Shown piece after piece: positions 1 to 5,702 of a stretch of DNA of 6,202 bases. The stretch comes from Thiotrichaceae bacterium (GTDB lineage: Bacteria > Pseudomonadota > Gammaproteobacteria > Thiotrichales > Thiotrichaceae): contig WGBH01000346.1 of assembly GCA_015494435.1 (NCBI GenBank), positions 1-6,202 on the forward strand. Direction: 5' to 3'. A model generated the notes under the pieces. It had not been told where the DNA came from. It made no database searches and worked only from the letters and a program-made list of their open reading frames with translations. Position 1 is the stretch's first letter, and every line of letters starts with the position of its first letter. A program made the position numbers and the translations under genes.

Positions 1-7
1 AATTTAA

Positions 8-3000
8 ATGATATTGTCGTTTTTTCGTGGGGCGTTTCGACAGCCTAGTACCAAGCTAAAAATAGCAGCCTCATGTTTCTCTATTTATGCTTACGAAGCG
101 CTTAAAGGCGAATTAGAAAAAATTGATTCATTAGAATTTATTTTTACAGAACCTACTTTTACTCCTTCAAAAGTTACAGGCAAAGCCCAAAAAGAACGCC
201 GAGAGTTCCACATTCCGAAACAGGAAAGAGAACGTAGCTTTTACGGAAGTAACTTTGAAATAGAGCTAAAAAATAAACTCACTCAAAAAGCAATAGCAAA
301 AGAGTGTGCAGATTGGATAAAACGAAAAGCTGTCTTTAAATCTAATAATGGCACAGCACCCATGCAACAGTTCGCGTGCCTAAATAATAAAGATAATAGC
401 TCTGCGGTATACCAACCTTTGCAAGGTTTTACTGCTGTAGATTTGGGGTATCAAAAAGGTGATGCTGTTTCAAATTATGTAACAAAGTTTGATGAACCAG
501 CCACAACAGAAACATTTATTAATCTCTTTGATGAAATCTGGAAAGACGAGGATAAACTTGAAGATGTAACAACACGCCTGTCAGATCATATAGCCACAAT
601 TTATAAAGAAAACTCACCTGAAAAAATTTACTTCATCATGCTCTACAATATCTTCAATGAGTTTCTTGAAGACATAAATGAAGACCTACTACCCAATGAT
701 TTAACGGGCTATCAAAATAGTCTAATCTGGAATAAGCTTTATAATTTTCAAAGTGATGCGGCGACAGGCCTGATTAATAAACTTGAAACCTACAATGGTT
801 GTATTCTTGCTGATAGTGTCGGTTTAGGTAAAACATTCACCGCTTTAGCTGTGATTAAATACTATGAGCTACGCAATAAATCAGTGCTTGTTCTATGTCC
901 TAAAAAATTGGCAGATAACTGGTTAAACTACAATCAAAATTTAACCACCAATATTTTTATAAAAGACCGTTTTAACTACGATGTACTCTGCCATACAGAC
1001 TTACAACGAACCAGTGGCGAGTCCTTTGGCATACCGCTAAACCGCATTAACTGGGGAAACTATGATTTGGTCGTTATTGACGAATCTCATAATTTTCGTA
1101 ACAACGATGCCTACAAGGACAAAGAGACCCGTTATCAAAAGCTCATGAATCAGGTGATAAAAGCAGGCGTTAAGACAAAAGTATTAATGCTCTCGGCAAC
1201 ACCCGTAAATAACCGCTTTATGGATCTACGCAACCAGTTAGCATTAGCTTATGAAGGTGACTCTCAAAATCTTAATAAAAAACTAAACACAGGCCGAAGT
1301 ATTGATGAAATATTTAAACGAGCCCAAAAAGTTTTTAACGACTGGTCAAACCTAGCACCAGAGGATAGAACGGCCAGTTCAATTTTGAACAAACTGGATT
1401 TTGACTTTTTTGAACTACTAGACAGCGTCACTATTGCCAGGTCACGCAAGCATATAGAAACATTTTACGATACAACAGAAGTTGGAAGTTTTCCTGAACG
1501 TCTCAAACCATTTTCCTATCACTGTGCATTAACCCAACGAACAGATGTCATTGGTTTTAACGATATTTTTAAGGAACTATCTCATCTAAATTTATCAGTT
1601 TATGCCCCCATTGGTTACATACTTCCAAGTAGATTAAAAAAATATGAAGACCAGTATGACACCAAAGTAAAAGGTGGAAAGCTGAAGCAAGCGGATCGAG
1701 AAAAAAGCCTAAAATCGCTAATGATCACCAATCTGTTAAAGCGATTAGAAAGCTCAATAGCATCATTTAGATTAACTTTACAGACACTGCAAACAAAACA
1801 TCAAAATTTATTAAAAAAGATTCACAACTATAATAAAAAAGGTTTTGATTCAAGCATAAACGAGATTTCTTCCTTGTTAGAAAATATCGAACAAGATGCA
1901 GACGAAGTTCTAGAACTAACTTTGGACGAGGAAGATGTGATTGAAGGTAAAGTACAAATCAAGTTAGAAGATATGGATCTACAATCTTGGGAGAATGATT
2001 TAAGTGCTGATCTTGTCATTATTGAAGCATTACTGTCAGAAATGCAAAAAATAACCCCCGAAGATGATACAAAACTACAACATATTAAGGCACAGATAGA
2101 AAACAAACTATCCTCACCCATTAACCCAAGCAATAAAAAAATTATTATTTTTACTGCTTTCGCTGATACTGCCAATTATCTCTATGACAATTTATCAAAC
2201 TATTTTTTAACAGAACAACACCTTCATACAGGATTAGTTACGGGGAGTAACAACCCTAAAACTACCCTTAAAAATAGCTATGACTTTCAAGGAGTTCTCA
2301 CTTTATTTTCACCCAACTCAAAAGAAAAAGAGGCGATTTTCCCTAATGATCCATCAGAAATTGACATTTTAATCGGCACAGACTGTATTTCTGAAGGTCA
2401 AAATCTGCAAGACTGCGACACACTCATTAACTACGATATTCACTGGAACCCCGTTCGCATCATTCAACGCTTTGGTCGAATAGACAGAATTGGCTCAAAA
2501 AATGAACGTATACAATTAATTAACTATTGGCCTGATATAAGCCTAGATGAATATATCAATCTAAAAGAACGTGTTGAAAACCGCATGATTATTGCCGATG
2601 TAACAGCAACAGGAGATGATAATGTCCTAAGCGCCAAAGCCAATGACATAGCCTATCGCAAAGAGCAACTACGCAAGCTACAAGATGAAGTCATAGAAAT
2701 GGAAGATGTTAAAACAGGTGTTTCCATAACTGACCTTGGCTTAAATGACTTCCGCATGGACTTGCTCAATTACACCAAAGAAAACGGTGATATGGCTAAT
2801 GTTCCCAGTGGAATGCACGCCGTAGTACCCGCAAATCCAGAAAAAGGACTAGAGGCAGGTGTTATTTTTACACTGCGAAACCGTAACCATGGCGTAAATA
2901 TAAACCAGCAAAATCGTCTGCACCCTTACTATCTGGTTTACATTGGAAAAGATGGCAACATCATAACCAACCATACCCAAGTTAAGCGCATACTCGATAC

Positions 3001-3256
3001 CGTGCGTAGTGCCTGTAAAGGACAAAGTGAACCCGTTAAACACATATGCCAGATATTTAACCAAAATACCCAAGATGGGCGTAATATGGATGAATATTCG
3101 CAACTACTCGATCAAGCCATAGCCTCAATGATTGAAGTGAAAGAAGAAGGCGATATAGACAGCCTCTTCACCAGCGATAAAACCACGGCTTTGGTTGATA
3201 CCATTAAAGGATTGGATGATTTTGAATTGATCAGTTTTTTGGTTATACAAGAATGA
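8..3256 (+). CDS. SNF2-type superfamily 2 helicase with degenerate PLD-like N-terminal domain
   Basis: Cytoplasmic DNA-dependent ATPase, predicted to translocate on or remodel DNA. The 1082-residue product shows the SF2 motifs in order: Walker A DSVGLGKT (269-276, Lys275), DESH Walker B (358-361), SAT (396-398), start of the second RecA lobe IIIFTAFADT (712-721), motif V GTDCISEGQNLQ (790-801) and motif VI QRFGRIDRIG (820-829). Between the lobes lies a long charged, helical insert (about 550-700) containing the KRLESS segment typical of bacterial SNF2 relatives. Residues 17-190 resemble the PLD-like domain that precedes many such helicases (LKIAASCFS near 17-25, GFTAVDLGY at 140-148), but the expected HxK catalytic signature is replaced around MQQFA (119-123), so nuclease activity there is unlikely. 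That domain call is inference. An in-frame TAA at 5-7 directly precedes the ATG, so the frame cannot extend upstream; no ribosome binding site is visible in the seven bases shown. The first 15 residues look atypical, and the 5' end may be damaged. It is the first gene of a same-strand cluster with DUF4391 and a Type III-like methyltransferase. Confidence 0.9.
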   Translation: MILSFFRGAFRQPSTKLKIAASCFSIYAYEALKGELEKIDSLEFIFTEPTFTPSKVTGKAQKERREFHIPKQERERSFYGSNFEIELKNKLTQKAIAKECADWIKRKAVFKSNNGTAPMQQFACLNNKDNSSAVYQPLQGFTAVDLGYQKGDAVSNYVTKFDEPATTETFINLFDEIWKDEDKLEDVTTRLSDHIATIYKENSPEKIYFIMLYNIFNEFLEDINEDLLPNDLTGYQNSLIWNKLYNFQSDAATGLINKLETYNGCILADSVGLGKTFTALAVIKYYELRNKSVLVLCPKKLADNWLNYNQNLTTNIFIKDRFNYDVLCHTDLQRTSGESFGIPLNRINWGNYDLVVIDESHNFRNNDAYKDKETRYQKLMNQVIKAGVKTKVLMLSATPVNNRFMDLRNQLALAYEGDSQNLNKKLNTGRSIDEIFKRAQKVFNDWSNLAPEDRTASSILNKLDFDFFELLDSVTIARSRKHIETFYDTTEVGSFPERLKPFSYHCALTQRTDVIGFNDIFKELSHLNLSVYAPIGYILPSRLKKYEDQYDTKVKGGKLKQADREKSLKSLMITNLLKRLESSIASFRLTLQTLQTKHQNLLKKIHNYNKKGFDSSINEISSLLENIEQDADEVLELTLDEEDVIEGKVQIKLEDMDLQSWENDLSADLVIIEALLSEMQKITPEDDTKLQHIKAQIENKLSSPINPSNKKIIIFTAFADTANYLYDNLSNYFLTEQHLHTGLVTGSNNPKTTLKNSYDFQGVLTLFSPNSKEKEAIFPNDPSEIDILIGTDCISEGQNLQDCDTLINYDIHWNPVRIIQRFGRIDRIGSKNERIQLINYWPDISLDEYINLKERVENRMIIADVTATGDDNVLSAKANDIAYRKEQLRKLQDEVIEMEDVKTGVSITDLGLNDFRMDLLNYTKENGDMANVPSGMHAVVPANPEKGLEAGVIFTLRNRNHGVNINQQNRLHPYYLVYIGKDGNIITNHTQVKRILDTVRSACKGQSEPVKHICQIFNQNTQDGRNMDEYSQLLDQAIASMIEVKEEGDIDSLFTSDKTTALVDTIKGLDDFELISFLVIQE

Positions 3257-3264
3257 GATTTTTT

Positions 3265-3291
3265 ACCACGAAACACACTAAATACACGAAA
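3265..3291 (+). repeat. Left arm of 27-bp perfect inverted repeat flanking the GxxExxY gene
   Basis: The sequence begins ACCACGAAACACAC and ends ATACACGAAA. It is the exact reverse complement of 3725-3751 over all 27 bases, with mismatches immediately outside on both sides. It lies in the 34-bp gap after the helicase stop, and its last base is the A of the GxxExxY start codon. It belongs to the CCACGAA/ACACGAA dispersed repeat family also seen at 5612-5685 and 5799-5830. Confidence 0.9.
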
Positions 3292-3677
3292 TGAGTGATA
3301 CCGTTAATTTGCTTTATAAGGATGAGGTCTATTCCATTCAAGGAGCAATCTTTACTGTTTATAGTGAAATGGGATGTGGCTTTTTAGAGTCTGTCTATCA
3401 AGAGTGCATGGAACAAGAATTACATGACAGAGGTATTCCTTTTATATCACAACAAGAATTAAACCTTGTTTATAAAGGGAAGCCATTACAACAATCTTAT
3501 AAACCTGATTTGATATGCTATAGAAAAATAATTGTTGAGCTTAAAGCAGTAAAACATATAGCACCTGAGCATGAAGCACAGCTACACAATTACTTAAAAG
3601 CATCTGGGCTGCGCCTTGGGTTATTAGTAAACTTTGGACACTACCCCAAAGTAGAAATTAAGCGGATTATTCTATGA
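3291..3677 (+). CDS. GxxExxY family protein, PD-(D/E)XK nuclease-like fold
   Basis: Small 128-residue protein of the GxxExxY family, which is distantly related to PD-(D/E)XK nucleases; its biochemical role is not established. The signature motif is G30-FL-E33-SV-Y36. A nuclease-like core follows: D73 in YKPD, then E83-L-K85 in IVELKAVK, and a QLHNYLK helix (97-103), followed by a LGLLVNFG strand (109-116). All presumed catalytic residues are present, so the fold looks intact. The length is normal for the family and the gene is complete. The ATG is chosen because LLYKDEVY.IQGA right after it matches the usual family N-terminus; no convincing Shine-Dalgarno precedes it, and its A lies in the repeat arm. 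The gene sits in the helicase-DUF4391 gap and is bracketed by 27-bp perfect inverted repeats, which suggests it is a passenger rather than a core component of the restriction locus. Family assignment is strong; nuclease activity is inference. Confidence 0.92.
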   Translation: MSDTVNLLYKDEVYSIQGAIFTVYSEMGCGFLESVYQECMEQELHDRGIPFISQQELNLVYKGKPLQQSYKPDLICYRKIIVELKAVKHIAPEHEAQLHNYLKASGLRLGLLVNFGHYPKVEIKRIIL

Positions 3678-3694
3678 TCCCAAAAAGCTTATTA

Positions 3695-3751
3695 ACCACA
3701 AAAGACCAAGCATTCATTTGTTTTTTTCGTGTATTTAGTGTGTTTCGTGGT
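3695..3751. repeat. Palindromic repeat unit containing the right 27-bp inverted arm
   Basis: The right half, 3725-3751 (TTTCGTGTATTTAG...TTTCGTGGT), is the perfect reverse complement of 3265-3291. The left half, 3695-3710 (ACCACAAAAGACCAAG), looks like a worn forward copy of the same family (compare ACCACGAAAGACACGAA at 5799) with a G-to-A change and a short deletion. Together they would form an imperfect hairpin with a T-rich loop. It fills most of the gap between GxxExxY and DUF4391. No T-run follows the stem on the + strand, so a canonical intrinsic terminator is not supported. The right arm is certain; the degenerate left half is less so. Confidence 0.8.
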
Positions 3752-3771
3752 TTAAATTAGTGGTTAAAAAA

Positions 3772-4434
3772 ATGACTAGCACACTATTCAAATATCCTAA
3801 GCAAAGCGAATTCAATCGCATTGTCGCCAAAGAAAAAATCTATCAATATGCCAAGCCCACCCCTGCCATAAAAGCACGATTTAAAGAGCAGGTTGAACGC
3901 ATCAAGTGGCAATATAAACTATCACCAGAAACCATAAACCTGCCTGTAAAACACGGCATTAAAGAAATTCAGGTTTTTCGCCTGTCTTTAAAAACAAAAG
4001 CACTGCATGAAAGCGTGTTACGCACGATTGATAAAGGCATTAACTTCCCAATCATCTTTCAACTTACCTATAAAAATCAGATCAAAACAACAATGGCATA
4101 CAAACGCCCCAGTGATAATGACAAGCATCGCTGGGTTGTTGACAGTTATTTTGAAAGTGAATGGATGGTAATAGAGAGTGAACGTAGCGCCTTGCCTGTA
4201 GCGGTAAACCTAGCCAGTTTATATGAACAAATCTTGCGCCAGTTTTTACCCGTACCAGCACGAACAGAAGAAACACTAAAAGACCATATTGAGAGAGTCA
4301 ATTTAATTAGAACAAAAGAAAAAGAATTGGGTAAACTTCAAAGCCGAATAAATAAAGAAAAACAGTTTAATCGCAAAGTAGAGTTAAATAAGCAGATTCG
4401 TTCAATTAAAGTGGAAATTGAGAAATACCAATAA
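3772..4434 (+). CDS. DUF4391 domain protein
   Basis: Product of 220 residues, the normal size for DUF4391, a family of unknown activity that I know chiefly from restriction-modification and helicase clusters. Recognisable features are LFKYPKQSEFNRIV (5-18) with KEKIYQYA next, WQYKLSPETINLP (46-58), EIQVFRL (65-71), AYKRPS (109-114), YFESEW (126-131), and a highly charged C-terminal helix with coiled-coil character from about 166 to 220, which suggests oligomerisation or partner binding. No signal peptide or membrane segment is seen, so it is probably cytoplasmic. The ATG at 3772 is preferred over an in-frame GTG at 3760: the weak AGTGG at 3759-3763 is correctly spaced for the ATG, and the family normally begins a few residues before LF..PK. 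The AT-rich leader abuts the repeat unit ending at 3751. It is likely a core component together with the SNF2 helicase and the Mod-like gene; that partnership is inference from context. Confidence 0.9.
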   Translation: MTSTLFKYPKQSEFNRIVAKEKIYQYAKPTPAIKARFKEQVERIKWQYKLSPETINLPVKHGIKEIQVFRLSLKTKALHESVLRTIDKGINFPIIFQLTYKNQIKTTMAYKRPSDNDKHRWVVDSYFESEWMVIESERSALPVAVNLASLYEQILRQFLPVPARTEETLKDHIERVNLIRTKEKELGKLQSRINKEKQFNRKVELNKQIRSIKVEIEKYQ

Positions 4435-4437
4435 CAA

Positions 4438-4465
4438 CTTCTCAAAATTAACGATTTATGAGAAG
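4438..4465 (+). other. Stem-loop between DUF4391 and fic
   Basis: CTTCTCA (4438-4444) and TGAGAAG (4459-4465) are perfect 7-bp complements. Inside them AAAT and ATTT can pair past a one-base bulge, leaving a TAACG loop. It starts three bases after the DUF4391 stop. No T-run follows, so it is a weak terminator candidate; it could instead protect the 3' end of the mRNA or be chance. Confidence 0.35.
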
Positions 4466-4505
4466 ATAAACCTGATTTCAAGCAATAATAGGGATTTTTG
4501 AGCAG

Positions 4506-5600
4506 ATGGAACTACTTTCACCAAGCAATTTAAGCCCACAAACTATTAATACTGATACGCCTACGATTCTAAAAGCACTCATTCCTGCCCATCGCCAATT
4601 AGCAGAACTCAAAGGCGTTGTGAAAAGTATTCCCAATGAAAATATTTTACTGTCTACGCTTACCCTGCAAGAAGCAAAAGATAGCTCCGAGATAGAAAAC
4701 ATTATCACCACGCAAGATGCACTGTATAAACATACTTTACAAACAGACTTGGGCAACCTCGCCACCAAAGAAGTTAGCAACTATTCATCAAGTTTACGTG
4801 TTGGCTATGAGGCAGTTAAAGCAACAGGCTTGCTCACACTTAACACACTACTTGAAATTCAGGCAACATTAGAAAACAATCAAGCAGGTTTTAGAAAGGT
4901 AACAGGAACCGTCTTAAAAAATGAACAAACAGGTGAAGTTGTTTATACACCGCCAGAACCCCAAAATATTCCACTCTTAATGGATAATCTGGAACAATTC
5001 ATTAATCAAGATTCTTATAAAGATCAGCAAAACTCAGATATTGACCCATTGGTACAAATGGCAATTATTCACCATCAATTTGAAAGTATTCACCCCTTTT
5101 ACGACGGTAATGGCAGAACAGGACGAATTATCAATATACTTTATTTGATTAAAGTCGGCTTGCTAGACTCTCCCGTTTTGTATCTCAGTCGCTATATCAA
5201 CCAGAGTAAAACAGAATATTATCGTTTGCTTCAAGAAACCAGAGACACTCAACATTGGGAAAACTGGATACTTTATATGCTTAAAGGTGTTGAGCAAACT
5301 GCCGCACACACCATTCGCCTGATTGAAGCGATTAAACAACTATTGCAAAAACAAAAACATGAAATACGTGACAATTTCAAATTTTACAGTCAGGATTTAA
5401 TTAATAATATTTTTTATCATCCCTATACCAAAGTATATTTTCTAGAATGCGATATGAAAGTATCGCGTGCAACAGCAACCCGCTATTTAGATGCACTGGC
5501 AAAGCACGGCATTTTAGAAAAACACAAACTGGGGCGAGAAAATTATTACCTGAATAAAGAACTGGTGGATTTATTGTTTAATATACCCGCTATTCGATAA
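4506..5600 (+). CDS. Fic family protein adenylyltransferase, class II (self-inhibited)
   Basis: Fic enzymes transfer AMP (sometimes another nucleotide moiety) from ATP to hydroxyl side chains of target proteins. The 364-residue product has the canonical active-site motif HPFYDGNGRTGR (196-207, catalytic His196). An inhibitory helix lies upstream of the Fic core with the motif S60-SEI-E64-N65, fitting (S/T)xxxE(G/N); its N-terminal position makes this a class II Fic that restrains itself and needs no separate antitoxin. The N-terminal segment (about 15-70) fits the Fic_N domain. A flap-like strand, VVYTPPEP, precedes the core helices. The C-terminal part (about 305-360, KVYFLECDMKVSRATATRYLDAL...) looks like a winged helix, as in the Shewanella-type Fic proteins of about 370 residues. 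All key residues are present, so an active enzyme is expected. The ATG is preceded by AGGGA (4490-4494) at a rather long 11-base spacing. It lies between DUF4391 and the Mod gene on the same strand; it may be an accessory effector of the locus or a passenger. Its target is unknown. Confidence 0.95.
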   Translation: MELLSPSNLSPQTINTDTPTILKALIPAHRQLAELKGVVKSIPNENILLSTLTLQEAKDSSEIENIITTQDALYKHTLQTDLGNLATKEVSNYSSSLRVGYEAVKATGLLTLNTLLEIQATLENNQAGFRKVTGTVLKNEQTGEVVYTPPEPQNIPLLMDNLEQFINQDSYKDQQNSDIDPLVQMAIIHHQFESIHPFYDGNGRTGRIINILYLIKVGLLDSPVLYLSRYINQSKTEYYRLLQETRDTQHWENWILYMLKGVEQTAAHTIRLIEAIKQLLQKQKHEIRDNFKFYSQDLINNIFYHPYTKVYFLECDMKVSRATATRYLDALAKHGILEKHKLGRENYYLNKELVDLLFNIPAIR

Positions 5601-5611
5601 AATAGATTAAA

Positions 5612-5685
5612 ACCACGGAACACACAGAATACACGGAAGAAAAAAATGAGCAAACCTTTCCGTGTTGTTCCGTGTATTCCGTGGT
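5612..5685. repeat. Imperfect palindrome of the CCACGGAACAC repeat family
   Basis: The left arm, 5612-5639 (ACCACGGAACACACAGAA...), is mirrored by the right arm, 5655-5685 (...CCGTGTATTCCGTGGT), with a few mismatches and one indel and an A-rich loop containing AAAAAAATGAGC. The arms match the 3265-3291 arm at about 22 of 26 positions, so this is the same family with G for A at several sites. It occupies most of the 102-bp gap between fic and the methyltransferase gene. A-rather than T-rich sequence follows it on the + strand, so it is not an obvious terminator of fic. Confidence 0.88.
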
Positions 5686-5702
5686 AAAAAAAGAGAAAAA
5701 CT

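Noticed and set aside
1828..2175. Minus-strand Ser-rich open frame of 115 codons inside the helicase
   Set aside because: It is a shadow of the helix-rich insert of the helicase gene; low-complexity composition with no homology recognised.
8..3256. Assignment of the helicase as DrmD of a DISARM system
   Set aside because: DISARM also carries DUF1998-type DrmA/DrmB genes, none of which is present here; the neighbours are DUF4391 and a Type III-like Mod, so the SNF2 similarity alone is not enough.
4435..4505. Sigma-70-like promoter ahead of fic (AATAAT at 4484-4489)
   Set aside because: The best -35-like hexamer (TTATGA, 4456-4461) is 22 bases away, too far for a normal promoter; in AT-rich DNA such matches are expected by chance.
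5646..5687. Short frame ATGAGCAAACCTTTC... of 13 codons between fic and the methyltransferase gene
   Set aside because: It lies wholly inside the palindromic repeat, has no ribosome binding site of its own, and its translation simply reflects the repeat; not a gene.
5612..5700. Intrinsic terminator after fic
   Set aside because: The palindrome is followed by A-rich rather than T-rich sequence on the + strand, and the stem belongs to a dispersed repeat family; termination is possible but not supported.
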